41,406 nt of DNA from Hydrogenophilales bacterium (lineage in GTDB: Bacteria > Pseudomonadota > Gammaproteobacteria > Burkholderiales > Thiobacteraceae): NCBI GenBank assembly GCA_016235775.1, contig JACRIU010000054.1, positions 1-41,406 of the forward strand. Reading direction: 5' to 3'. Under the pieces are notes generated by a model that did not search any database, had not been told where the DNA came from, and saw nothing but the letters and a program-made list of their open reading frames with translations. This document shows, piece after piece, positions 7,854 through 15,759 of the stretch. The translations under genes were made by a program, and so were the position numbers. Numbering within the stretch: position 1 is the stretch's first letter; the number at the start of each line of letters is the position of its first letter.

Positions 7854-8378
7854 ATGCGTAACTATCTTTATGCCGGTCTGATCAGCCTGTTCATTTCATC
7901 CGCTTGGGCGGATACGCCCAAAGATATGCCTAAGCGCAAATCGGGTTTATGGGAGCTCAACATGAAAATGGACGCCGGCTCCACGCCCATGCGCATGCAG
8001 CAATGCATCGATGAAAAATCCGATGACCTGATGCAGCAGCAGGGCGAAAAGCAGAGCAAGGCGAATTGCTCCAAAAATACCTTCAGCAAATCAGGCAATC
8101 GCGTCACCTCCGAATCGGTGTGTAAATTAGGGGAAACCACAGCCACTACCAAGGCGGTGTTTACCGGTGATTTTTCTGCCGCCTATCGTGGCGAGATACA
8201 CAGCATCTACAGTCCGCCCATGCACGGCATGAAAGAATCAAACCAGACCATAGAAGCCAAGTGGCTCGGGCCGTGCAAGCCGGGGCAAAAGCCGGGTGAT
8301 GTGATGATGCCGGGCATGGGCACGATGAACCCGGCAGAGATGATGAAGAATCTGCCCAAGGGCATGGGCGGCCGCTAG
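7854..8378 (+). CDS. DUF3617 family exported protein
   Basis: A 174-residue protein with a signal peptide (MRNYLYAGLISLFISSAWA). The mature part fits DUF3617: PKRKSGLWELNMKMD, a conserved QQCIDEK cysteine, NCSKNTFSKSGNRV, then SVCKLGETTATTKAVFTG, where cysteines are typically paired. The C-terminus is Met/Gly-rich (MMPGMGTMNPAEMM). DUF3617 proteins are small periplasmic proteins of unknown role. The ATG has a GGAGGAAG ribosome binding site at 7844-7851. It is separated from the upstream gene by a terminator, so it is an independent unit. Confidence 0.85.
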   Translation: MRNYLYAGLISLFISSAWADTPKDMPKRKSGLWELNMKMDAGSTPMRMQQCIDEKSDDLMQQQGEKQSKANCSKNTFSKSGNRVTSESVCKLGETTATTKAVFTGDFSAAYRGEIHSIYSPPMHGMKESNQTIEAKWLGPCKPGQKPGDVMMPGMGTMNPAEMMKNLPKGMGGR

Positions 8379-8418
8379 CGCAGCACTTTCTTTTTATCCA
8401 GCCGCACAGGCGCGCTAC

Positions 8419-8487
8419 ATGAAAAAACTTCATCCCCCGTTCGCTCTGATGTTGCTGAGTTTGTTGCTGAGCGGTGCAGTCATGTAG
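8419..8487 (+). pseudogene. Signal-peptide-only gene fragment ending in a REP foot
   Basis: The frame reads MKKLHPPFALMLLSLLLSGAVM and then TAG: a good signal peptide (Lys-rich start, long Leu-rich core) with no mature protein. The TAG is the last three bases of the GTAG that begins the hairpin repeat at 8484. The simplest reading is an exported-protein gene cut off by repeat insertion or deletion. No continuation is recognised downstream. Chance occurrence of such a short frame is possible. Confidence 0.4.
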
Positions 8488-8516
8488 GTGGGTTAGCGGC
8501 TTTATTGCGTAACCCA
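8484..8516 (+). repeat. REP-like hairpin with GTAG foot
   Basis: GTAG (8484-8487) is followed by arms TGGGTTA (8489-8495) and TAACCCA (8510-8516). A degraded related stretch, GGGCTTAGTCGGGTTACGGCG, lies near 8569-8589. The arms resemble widespread bacterial repeats of the GTAGGTGGGTTA type. Together with the fragment at 8419 it fills the 8379-8655 interval. Confidence 0.6.
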
Positions 8517-8655
8517 ACAAACCCAATATTCACCAAAAGTAGGCGACACTGGTGTTTAGAAGGATGATTGGGCTTAGTCGGGTTACGGCGCAAAAAACCG
8601 CCCCGCTTTTGCCAAACCTGTGGGGAGATTGTTGTACACACCATATGGAACGCCA

Positions 8656-9360
8656 ATGAACGAAACCACAAACGATCCGGCCGTGGAGGCCGCAGAGGCC
8701 GCCGTCGAGGGCGCCGCGCCACCGCGCACGCAACGGGATGGCGCGCCGCGATCTTCGCACCGCCATACCGAGCGCAGCGGCCACGGCATGCCGAGCAAAA
8801 AAAGCCAGCGTCTGATGCTGGCAGTAGCGCTGGCTATTTCGCTCCTGCTGCTGCTCGTGTTCAGCGTTATTGCGGGAATCCGTATCGATGCGATCACAAA
8901 AGAGGCTCAAATCGCACAGGCGGAGTTGTTTCAAACAAAACAAGCGCTCGCCAAAACCATCCCTGAGCTGGAGCAGGCACGGAAAGAGTTGAGTAATCAG
9001 ATCAAGGGGAAGTTCCCTCATTTACTCGAACTGGCGCCGGACAAGGTGATCAAGCTGGATACCGGTTACGTCAAGAATATCGTGTTCACCGTGCTCCAGA
9101 AAAATGGGAAACCGCTCTATGAGTACCGGCTGGTTATGGAGAATATGAGCGACAGCATGGTGCGCCCGGACGCCCGTGTATTCGTATTTGATCACCGCGG
9201 CGCACAGATCGGCATGGGCGAGATCGCCGATCGAGGGGAGATGGCGCCCGGCGAAAGCCGTTCCTATTCATCTACGGTAGAGCGGTTCATCGAAGTGGAA
9301 CCGCGGTATTTCTATGTGTGGACGCGCGGAAAAGGCAGAGCGGAAGTTCCCTCGAAATAA
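8656..9360 (+). CDS. Membrane-anchored protein of unknown function
   Basis: A 234-residue protein from the ATG at 8656. Residues 1-50 are a charged, Ala/Arg/His-rich, probably cytosolic tail. One strong membrane helix (SQRLMLAVALAISLLLLLVF) follows, then a helical stalk (ITKEAQIAQAELFQTKQ) and a periplasmic domain of beta-rich character: FTVLQKNGKPLYEYRLVMEN, FVFDHRGAQIGMGE, PGESRSYSS and PRYFYVW. The extracytoplasmic half looks like a small Ig-like or FxLYD-like fold, but I cannot assign a family. An in-frame ATG at 8620 lies in repeat-like sequence and is less likely. Confidence 0.75.
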   Translation: MNETTNDPAVEAAEAAVEGAAPPRTQRDGAPRSSHRHTERSGHGMPSKKSQRLMLAVALAISLLLLLVFSVIAGIRIDAITKEAQIAQAELFQTKQALAKTIPELEQARKELSNQIKGKFPHLLELAPDKVIKLDTGYVKNIVFTVLQKNGKPLYEYRLVMENMSDSMVRPDARVFVFDHRGAQIGMGEIADRGEMAPGESRSYSSTVERFIEVEPRYFYVWTRGKGRAEVPSK

Positions 9361-9440
9361 CTTCAATACGCCAAGCCACGCTGCCGCGCCGTCAACCCGC
9401 CCCACCCAGAAACCCTCGGTCAGAGACCGCGTCGATTTTC

Positions 9441-9490
9441 CCTCTCCCGCGCGCGGGAGTGGGTGGCCCGAAGGGTCGGGTGAGGGAGAG
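9441..9490 (+). repeat. Dispersed CTCTCCCGC palindrome
   Basis: CTCCCGC (9444-9450) and GCGGGAG (9453-9459) form a hairpin; TGAGGGAGAG follows at 9481-9490 and pairs with CCCTCTCCC. A related copy with an 11-bp stem is at 31441-31464. It lies in the gap between the membrane protein and the flavoprotein gene. Confidence 0.6.
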
Positions 9491-9559
9491 ACCGCCGGTT
9501 TCGGGGTATAAACCGGCATGCATCGTATGCATCGGTCTCTCCTGGAGGGCTAAGCCTTC

Positions 9560-10825
9560 ATGATTTCCTCAAGCAAATTCCAGCCACGATCGGTTGCCGT
9601 AGTTGGCGGCGGTCCCGCCGGGCTGATGGCGGCCGAGGTGTTAATGCAGGGCGGTGTAGCGGTCGATGTTTATGACGCCATGCCGTCAGTTGGGCGCAAG
9701 TTTTTGATGGCGGGCAAGGGGGGCATGAATATCACGCACGCCGAACCCGCCGCAGCTTTTCTCGCACGCTATGGCGCGCGCCGGGCGCAGATTCAACCGC
9801 TGTTGGAGGCGTTTGGCCCCGATGCGTTGCGGCAATGGATACATGCGTTCGGCATCGATACTTTTGCCGGGAGTTCGGGCCGTGTGTTCCCCGCCGGCAT
9901 GAAAGCGGCTCCGCTGTTGCGCGCCTGGCTGCATCGATTGCGCGCGGGCGGCGTGCGTTTCCATGTGCGTCATCGCTGGCTGGGGTGGGATGATCAAGGT
10001 GCGCTGCGCTTTATCACACCCACGGGTGAGCAGTGCATAGCGCCCGATGCGGTGGTGCTGGCGCTCGGTGGCGGCAGTTGGGCGCGGCTGGGTTCCGATG
10101 GGGCCTGGGTGCCGCTGCTGGTTGCGCGCGGCGTGGCGGTCGAAACATTGCGGCCTGCGAATTGCGGCTTCGATGCCGGATGGAGCGCACATTTCAGCGC
10201 GCGTTTTGCCGGGCGCCCGGTCAAGCCGGTGGTGCTCGGCTTCACGGATCGCGCCGGCGTGAGCCATCGCAAGCAGGGCGAATTCATCGTCACGGCAAGC
10301 GGGGTGGAGGGGAGCTTGATCTACGCATTATCCGCGGCGCTGCGCGACGAGATTGCCGCGAGCGGCAGTGTGCTCATTCATCTCGACTTGCTCCCCGGCA
10401 GAGAGTTGCAATTCGTGATCGGCGAAGTGGCGCGGCCACGCGGCTCGCGTTCGCAAGCCAGCCACCTGCAAAGCCGGCTCGGCCTGAAGGGTGTCAAAGC
10501 CGGGTTGTTGCGCGAATTGATACCCGCAGAAGAATATGCTCAGCCCGCGCGCCTGGGGGCGGCCATCAAGGCGCTGCCGCTACGGCTGATCGCTCCCCGC
10601 CCGCTGGATGAAGCCATCAGCACCGCGGGCGGCGTCAGCTTCGAAGCGCTCGACGCACAATTGATGCTGCGCGCCGTGCCGGGCGTGTTCTGCGCGGGCG
10701 AGATGCTGGACTGGGAAGCGCCCACCGGCGGCTACCTGCTCACCGCCTGTTTTGCGAGCGGACGCGCGGCGGGCTTGGGTGTATTGTCTTGGTTGCAAGC
10801 TACCCACCCTACACGACCTAAGTGA
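9560..10825 (+). CDS. BaiN/HI0933-like flavoprotein (TIGR03862-type)
   Basis: A 421-residue FAD-dependent oxidoreductase. The N-terminal Rossmann motif is VAVVGGGPAGLMAAEVL (residues 13-29), followed by the HI0933-family signature VGRKFLMAGKGGMNITHAE. ALGGGSWARLGSDG lies in the middle, and the C-terminal FAD-contact block is GGVSFEALD, then VFCAGEMLDWEAPTGGYLLTACFASGRAAG. The size and the missing insertions fit the shorter TIGR03862 subgroup (PP4765-like). Substrate unknown. Its stop overlaps the start of the DedA gene (TGATG), so the two are probably co-transcribed. Confidence 0.9.
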   Translation: MISSSKFQPRSVAVVGGGPAGLMAAEVLMQGGVAVDVYDAMPSVGRKFLMAGKGGMNITHAEPAAAFLARYGARRAQIQPLLEAFGPDALRQWIHAFGIDTFAGSSGRVFPAGMKAAPLLRAWLHRLRAGGVRFHVRHRWLGWDDQGALRFITPTGEQCIAPDAVVLALGGGSWARLGSDGAWVPLLVARGVAVETLRPANCGFDAGWSAHFSARFAGRPVKPVVLGFTDRAGVSHRKQGEFIVTASGVEGSLIYALSAALRDEIAASGSVLIHLDLLPGRELQFVIGEVARPRGSRSQASHLQSRLGLKGVKAGLLRELIPAEEYAQPARLGAAIKALPLRLIAPRPLDEAISTAGGVSFEALDAQLMLRAVPGVFCAGEMLDWEAPTGGYLLTACFASGRAAGLGVLSWLQATHPTRPK

Positions 10826-11472
10826 TGGAACTCCTTCAGATCATTTTACATTTTGATCACTACCTCGATACGGTGATCGCAAATTACGGCACGATGATTT
10901 ATCTGCTGCTGTTCGCGATCGTATTTTGCGAGACCGCATTGGCGCCGCTGTTCTTTTTGCCGGGCAACCCGCTGATCTTCATTAGCGGCGCATTTTGCGC
11001 CACGGGCCAGATGAACATTTGGTTGGTGATGGCGCTACTGTTTAGCGCCGCGCTGACCGGCAGCGTGGTCAACTACCGGATTGGCGGCGTCGTCGGCCAC
11101 AAAATATTCAGCCGCAATTACAAATGGCTGGATCAGGCATCGCTGCTCAAAACGCATGCTTTCTATGAAAGCTATGGCGGCATGACTTTTCTGCTCTCAC
11201 TGTTTATCCCGGTGGTGCGTACCTTTGCGCCGCTGGTTGCCGGCGTGGCGGAGATGACCTTTTCTAAATTCCTGTTGTTTGTCGCGGCTGGCGCCGCGGC
11301 ATGGGTGGCGCTGCTGGTGTCGGGCGGCTACTTCTTCGGCAATATCCCGCTCATTCACGATCACTTGAACGGCATCATGCTCGCCGGCATTGGCGGCGGC
11401 GTGGGTGCGCTGGTGCTGAGCGGGTTGTGGCGCGCATTCCGCAAGCGCGCAAATCATAGGGTAGGCATTTGA
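10825..11472 (+). CDS. DedA family membrane protein
   Basis: A 215-residue polytopic inner-membrane protein of the DedA/SNARE-associated family, linked to phospholipid recycling and membrane homeostasis. Visible are FCETALAPLFFLPGNPLIFISG, the amphipathic stretch with NYRIGGVVG, the family motif FLLSLFIPVVRTFAPLVAGVAEM (the F-x-R-x-x-P-x-x-A-G type) and two or three C-terminal helices. The ATG at 10825 overlaps the stop of the flavoprotein (TGATG); a GTG at 10822 is an alternative. Confidence 0.9.
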   Translation: MELLQIILHFDHYLDTVIANYGTMIYLLLFAIVFCETALAPLFFLPGNPLIFISGAFCATGQMNIWLVMALLFSAALTGSVVNYRIGGVVGHKIFSRNYKWLDQASLLKTHAFYESYGGMTFLLSLFIPVVRTFAPLVAGVAEMTFSKFLLFVAAGAAAWVALLVSGGYFFGNIPLIHDHLNGIMLAGIGGGVGALVLSGLWRAFRKRANHRVGI

Positions 11473-11688
11473 GCCGGTGCGCCCACAGGGCGTTTTGGTT
11501 TCCGCATCACAGCGCAGCGAGCGTCCGGCTGCGCTTCGATACATTTCGACACAGACTGTTACCCTTTGTTACACCTCGTTTGGTCAACAGCCCACATGCC
11601 TAGCCGTTATTTGACTCAAGCTAATCATGATCTTTGAAAGTGATTGGCGGGGTGAGAGTGAACCAAATTTACTGAGGAGTAATGAAAA

Positions 11689-11928
11689 ATGTTGAAGAAA
11701 ACTTTGATCGCTTTGGCTGCATTGAGCAGTTTGGCTGTCATGATCCCTGCGCAGGCGCAAGGCTGGGAGCACGGTCATCGAGAGGCGCGCCATAGTCAGT
11801 CCCCGAAGATCAGCTTTGTCGTTTACCAACACGCAGAGCGAAGAGATCATCATCGTCATCGCCACCACGGGCATCATCCCTATCGTCACCACGGCCATCA
11901 GCAAGGCCATTACGGCAATCGCTACTAG
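11689..11928 (+). CDS. Small exported histidine-rich protein
   Basis: A 79-residue protein with a classical signal peptide (MLKKTLIALAALSSLAVMIPAQA, cleavage expected after AQA). The mature 56 residues hold about 17 histidines, mostly in the last 30 (DHHRHRHHGHHPYRHHGHQ). Such a peptide could bind Ni, Zn or Cu in the periplasm, but nothing nearby proves this. CorA lies 1.7 kb away as a separate unit. The gene has a good ribosome binding site (TGAGGAG, 11672-11678), and the signal peptide makes a chance frame unlikely. No family recognised. Confidence 0.75.
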   Translation: MLKKTLIALAALSSLAVMIPAQAQGWEHGHREARHSQSPKISFVVYQHAERRDHHRHRHHGHHPYRHHGHQQGHYGNRY

Positions 11929-11953
11929 GCATCTGCATCTTAGCCGGCTGAAA

Positions 11954-11982
11954 GCCGCTGCATTGTCGAGTGATGCAGCGGC
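11954..11982 (+). repeat. Strong hairpin after the His-rich gene
   Basis: Arms GCCGCTGCAT (11954-11963) and ATGCAGCGGC (11973-11982) pair perfectly around a 9-base loop. No T run follows on either strand, so it is not a standard terminator. It could stabilise the upstream mRNA 3' end. It lies 26 bp after the stop. Confidence 0.55.
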
Positions 11983-12116
11983 CAAAAATAAACTTATCGC
12001 CCGGCGCGAACTATCGTCATCATTCCCCATCAAAATAGCCGATCGACGCCATTCAGTAGCTTTCATACGCGCGTCGATGCGACAATAAATAATTCACGCA
12101 AGATATAGGTAGTGTC

Positions 12117-13052
12117 ATGAAAGGTTCATGGAAAGACAGCATTTATTTGCAGCGGGAAGAGCTGGCGCGCAAGCTGCACGAACCGCTGGCGCAATTGGCC
12201 GCGCGCTGCAGCCCGGCATGGGGTGACCGCGGCCAACTGAATGCGATTCTCACGGCGGGTTTCAGTAGCATTCCGCATTGCTCCTTCCTGTACTGCGTGA
12301 ACACCGACGGCATCCAGATCTGCGACAACGTCGGTCAGGCGGGGCTGGCGCCGGAACATTTCGGGCGCGACCGCTCGCAGCGCCCCTACATGATGGAAGC
12401 CGTGCCGGCCTGGGGATTCCTGCTCTCCGATGCCTACATCAGCCTGATGGATCACCGGCCTTCGCTCACCGCGCTGCAAATCGTGCGCGGGGATTCCCAT
12501 CCCTTGGGCTATCTCGGCGCCGATTTTGATTTGCGCAATCTTCCGGTCACCTCGGAGCTCTATGAAGAGCCGGGTAATTGGCGCCAGGTGAAAGGCGATC
12601 CATCGATCCGAAGCCATGTGTTTCAACAATGCCGCGTCGACAGCCCCATGGACGGCAATATGCAGCAGGCGCTCTCCATCCTGGAGGAGCTATTGACGCA
12701 GCGCGGCGTGTTTCAATGTCAGATTCACTTTTCCAGCAGCCAGGCTACGATCTGGACGGTGAATGATCCGTTCCGCTATCGCATTCTGGATCACGAGGCC
12801 TTGAGCGACCCGGACATCTGCCTGGTGTTCCCGCCGCGCGCCTATCCGGCCGATGCCTTGATCCCGCAGGCCGACATCCGGCGCATATTGCATACCCTGC
12901 AAGCCTTGCGCCTGACCGATCCGACCTTTTATCTGCGCACGGCCTCGATCAATATTTTCAACGGCATGATCAGCCTGACCTTCTCCTGCGATGGGTCGCA
13001 CTACATGCCTTACGATGAGTTTCTACTGAAAGACACGTCGTTTTGGTTCTGA
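12117..13052 (+). CDS. PDC/Cache-type sensor domain protein
   Basis: A 311-residue protein without signal peptide or membrane helix. Residues 20-150 look like a PDC (Cache) ligand-sensing domain: LNAILTAGFSSIPHCSFLYCVNTDGIQICDN, then FGRDRSQRPYMMEAV, ISLMDHRPSLTALQIV and LGYLGADFDLRNLP. The G-R-D-R-S-x-R-P-Y motif is characteristic. The C-terminal half is of unknown type. Unusually, no output domain (GGDEF, kinase or MCP) is fused and no signalling gene is adjacent; the next gene is a small hypothetical. Probably a soluble sensor or binding protein. Confidence 0.75.
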   Translation: MKGSWKDSIYLQREELARKLHEPLAQLAARCSPAWGDRGQLNAILTAGFSSIPHCSFLYCVNTDGIQICDNVGQAGLAPEHFGRDRSQRPYMMEAVPAWGFLLSDAYISLMDHRPSLTALQIVRGDSHPLGYLGADFDLRNLPVTSELYEEPGNWRQVKGDPSIRSHVFQQCRVDSPMDGNMQQALSILEELLTQRGVFQCQIHFSSSQATIWTVNDPFRYRILDHEALSDPDICLVFPPRAYPADALIPQADIRRILHTLQALRLTDPTFYLRTASINIFNGMISLTFSCDGSHYMPYDEFLLKDTSFWF

Positions 13053-13098
13053 GCGTAGACTGGCGTCTACGACTCAACAAAACAGAATCGAGGCGAAT

Positions 13099-13365
13099 AT
13101 GAACGACGAAAAAATCAAGGTACGCATCACCGAAACCGGCCAAACCCTGGATGTCGTCGTGCTGAGCAAGCGCGCCGACCGGATAGAGGTGGTGCTGGGA
13201 GAAGGCATCCACAGCGTCCGCTGCGAACTGGCCCCGACGCGCTTGGGCTTGTCTTACGCCGGCAGTGTGATGGGCCGCGAGCTGGTGTACGAGCGCAGCC
13301 GCGAGCAGGTTCAGGCGGATATCGATAGATTGAATCCGAACGTGCGCCATACCAAACGGCATTGA
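13099..13365 (+). CDS. Small conserved hypothetical protein
   Basis: An 88-residue cytosolic protein rich in charged residues: IKVRITETGQTLDVVVLSKR, ADRIEVVLGEGIHSVRCELA, then MGRELVYERSREQVQADIDR. The first part suggests a small beta-barrel-like fold, but no family is recognised. It starts 46 bp after the PDC protein and may be co-transcribed with it. The 26-bp inverted repeat at 13386-13511 follows 20 bp after its stop. Confidence 0.72.
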   Translation: MNDEKIKVRITETGQTLDVVVLSKRADRIEVVLGEGIHSVRCELAPTRLGLSYAGSVMGRELVYERSREQVQADIDRLNPNVRHTKRH

Positions 13366-13385
13366 TTTAAAAACGGCAATTCTTT

Positions 13386-13511
13386 CCACAGAGGTCACAG
13401 AGAACACAGAGGAAAGCACGGCAGAATCATGGTTCTTGGTTCATCCCATTGGATGATTGCGGTAGGCGGTAAAACTACGGTTTTTCTCTGTGTTCTCTGT
13501 GACCTCTGTGG
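13386..13511. repeat. Inverted repeat of CACAGAGG-like units (member 1)
   Basis: Perfect 26-bp arms at 13386-13411 (CCACAGAGG, TCACAGAGA, ACACAGAG) and 13486-13511, separated by 74 bp. Each arm is itself three tandem 8-9 bp purine-rich units. Related elements lie at 35200-35282 and 41172-41239. The loop holds no gene. The element sits between the small hypothetical gene and corA. Confidence 0.85.
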
Positions 13512-13602
13512 CGAATCTTTTTTGATGAATTTGCAGCATCGTTAAGCGTATTGACACCAGCACGCCCCTTGGCGGACGCTACCGCTTTCCTGGGGAGACG
13601 AC

Positions 13603-14574
13603 ATGCAGCCCAATTCACTCAGCCTGGTTTACCGCACCGGGCAAGCACCGCGCGAAATTCCTTTAGCCCAGGTCAGCGATTTCATCGGCGACACCGACAA
13701 CTTCATCTGGCTCGATATTCAATCGCCCGGCGGCGGGTTGCTGGCAACGCTGGGCGAGGAGTTGGACTTGCACGAACTTTCGCTGGAAGACGCGCTGACC
13801 ACGCACCAGCGGCCCAAGCTCGATGAATATGGCGATTATCTTTTCATCAGCAGCAAGGCGGTTGCGCTCACGGACGGCCAAACGTTGCCGGGCGAGCTGC
13901 ATTTGTTCATCGGTTTGAATTTTATCGTGGTCATCCGTCACGGCCCCTGCCTGGATTTCACGCGCGCGCGCGATCGCTTGTCCCGCCGGCATAATGGCTT
14001 CAGGCCGGAACGTTCCGCCGCGTTGTATTTCATTTTGGACGAAATTGTCGATCAATATCAGCCGGTGATTGCCGTCTTGTCTGATCGCTTCCGTGGCCTG
14101 GAAGCACGTTTGTTGAGCGGCGGCCTGGCGCAGCAGGATTTGGAGAAGCTCTACAAGGTCAAGCATGAGCTGAACGCGCTGCGTGATGTGATCGACCCCT
14201 TGCAAGGCGTGGTGCTCGACCTGATCCGCGTGCATCCCGAGATCGTCAGCAAAGAGTTGAAAGTCTATTACCGCGATGTGCACGATCATGCCCTGCGGGC
14301 GGTGGGAACGATAGACTTGCTACGCGGCGCCGCTTTCGACGCCATGCAATTTCATATGGCGACGCTCACCTTGCGCCAAAACGAAGCGGTGCAGAAACTC
14401 GCGGGCTGGGGTGCGATTTTGGCCATCCCGACGGTGATCTTTTCGTTGTATGGCATGAATTTCAAATCCATGCCGGAGCTGGGCTGGGTATGGGCTTACC
14501 CCGTCGTGGTGCTGGGCACCGTGGCCGGCGCGTTTTGGCTTTATCGCCGGTTCAAGAAGCGCGGTTGGATTTGA
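13603..14574 (+). CDS. CorA-family divalent cation transporter
   Basis: A 323-residue CorA/ZntB-type channel for Mg2+ or a transition metal. The large N-terminal cytoplasmic domain contains FIWLDIQSP, LHELSLEDALTTHQRPKLDEYGDYLF and ELHLFIGLNFIVVIRHG. Two C-terminal membrane helices follow. The pore motif is YGMNF at residues 283-287, after AIPTVIFSL. The positively charged C-terminus (RRFKKRGWI) is typical. The ATG at 13603 follows a GGGGAGAC ribosome binding site. It is convergent with the MFS gene on the other strand, only 9 bp apart. Confidence 0.92.
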   Translation: MQPNSLSLVYRTGQAPREIPLAQVSDFIGDTDNFIWLDIQSPGGGLLATLGEELDLHELSLEDALTTHQRPKLDEYGDYLFISSKAVALTDGQTLPGELHLFIGLNFIVVIRHGPCLDFTRARDRLSRRHNGFRPERSAALYFILDEIVDQYQPVIAVLSDRFRGLEARLLSGGLAQQDLEKLYKVKHELNALRDVIDPLQGVVLDLIRVHPEIVSKELKVYYRDVHDHALRAVGTIDLLRGAAFDAMQFHMATLTLRQNEAVQKLAGWGAILAIPTVIFSLYGMNFKSMPELGWVWAYPVVVLGTVAGAFWLYRRFKKRGWI

Positions 14575-14583
14575 AGCAAGCGT

Positions 14584-15753
14584 CTATGCCGCTGCATCTA
14601 CCTTGAACATCAGCCCCAACAGCAGCGCCGCAGCCAACAAAATCGCCGCCAGCAAAGTGAAAGCGTTGCCATATCCGGCGTAGCCGACCATCCAGCCGGT
14701 CAGCACCGGGCCGATGGATTGGCCGACATCCATCACGGTGCGCAACACACCCATGGATGAACCGTAGCGATTGCCTTGAGTAAGGTCGGCGACGAGCGCG
14801 GCGGTGGAGGAGGTCACGGTGGCAAAGCCGAGTCCGAACGCCAGGCTCAACACGGTGAGGCCGATGAAGCTCGGCGCATGGGGCAGCAGCACGATGCTGG
14901 CCGCGCCGATCAACAAGCCGGGGATGATGACCTGCTTGCGCCCAACCCGATCGGACACTTTCCCCATGAGCGGCTTGGCGAACACGATGCTCACCAATTG
15001 CACGCCCAGGATCACGCCGATCTGCCACGCGGGCATGCCGAGCGATGCCGCGAACAGCGCGAGAAACGCTTCAATCGCGCCGAACACCAAATACTGCGCC
15101 GCTTCGATCATGCTCACCAGCATGATGCGCCGGTCGCGCAGCACGGTTTTCAAGCTCGCCCAAAAGTGCGGCATTTCCACTTTGGCGGCGGTTGCCGGCG
15201 CGTCATCGTGCAACAGCAACCCGGCGGCCAGCGCCAACACGCCGCTGATGGCGCAGGCGATATAGACCGCGTCGAAACTCGCCAGCGAAATCAGAAATCC
15301 GCCCAGAAACGGCGCGATGGAACGCCCCACAATGGTGATCGACGAATAAGTGGAAAGCTTGGCCGCGCGGTCTGCCGTGTAACGCGCAGCGATGGCCGCG
15401 CTTGCCACGGTGCCGAATATCGCGGTGGCGAAGCCGTGATAAAAGCGCACCGCCATGAGTTGCCAGGCGCTGCTCACCCAGAGGTAGAGAAAGGGCGCCG
15501 TGGCGAACACGAGCAAGGCCGCGAGCAGCATGCGCCGCCTGCCCAGATAATCGGACAGCGCACCGGCGGGGAAGCTGATGAGAATGCCGGGAATCGTCGA
15601 GGCCATCACGATCCAGCCGATTTCAGACGGGCTGGCGTGAAGCGCGTGGGCGAAGAGCGGGAGTACCGGCGTTTTGGACAGGGTGGAGCTGAAAATCGCC
15701 AGCCCGCCGATGAGCGCGATCAGGATAAAAAAAGCGGGTGGGGATGGTTTCAA
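14584..15753 (-). CDS. MFS transporter
   Basis: A 389-residue major facilitator with twelve predicted helices. The motif-A region between helices 2 and 3 reads GALSDYLGRRRML, and its counterpart in the second half reads PLMGKVSDRVGRKQVI. The N-terminus is PPAFFILIALIGGLAIFSST. It resembles drug or metabolite exporters of the DHA1 type; the substrate cannot be read from sequence. It starts 6 bp downstream of the secreted repeat protein gene on the same strand, so the three genes 17477-14584 probably form one operon. Confidence 0.9.
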   Translation of the reverse strand: MKPSPPAFFILIALIGGLAIFSSTLSKTPVLPLFAHALHASPSEIGWIVMASTIPGILISFPAGALSDYLGRRRMLLAALLVFATAPFLYLWVSSAWQLMAVRFYHGFATAIFGTVASAAIAARYTADRAAKLSTYSSITIVGRSIAPFLGGFLISLASFDAVYIACAISGVLALAAGLLLHDDAPATAAKVEMPHFWASLKTVLRDRRIMLVSMIEAAQYLVFGAIEAFLALFAASLGMPAWQIGVILGVQLVSIVFAKPLMGKVSDRVGRKQVIIPGLLIGAASIVLLPHAPSFIGLTVLSLAFGLGFATVTSSTAALVADLTQGNRYGSSMGVLRTVMDVGQSIGPVLTGWMVGYAGYGNAFTLLAAILLAAALLLGLMFKVDAAA

Positions 15754-15759
15754 GTAGCG

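Noticed and set aside
11816..12088. 90-codon frame overlapping the His-rich gene
   Set aside because: Out of frame with a gene that has a signal peptide; no start signal of its own.
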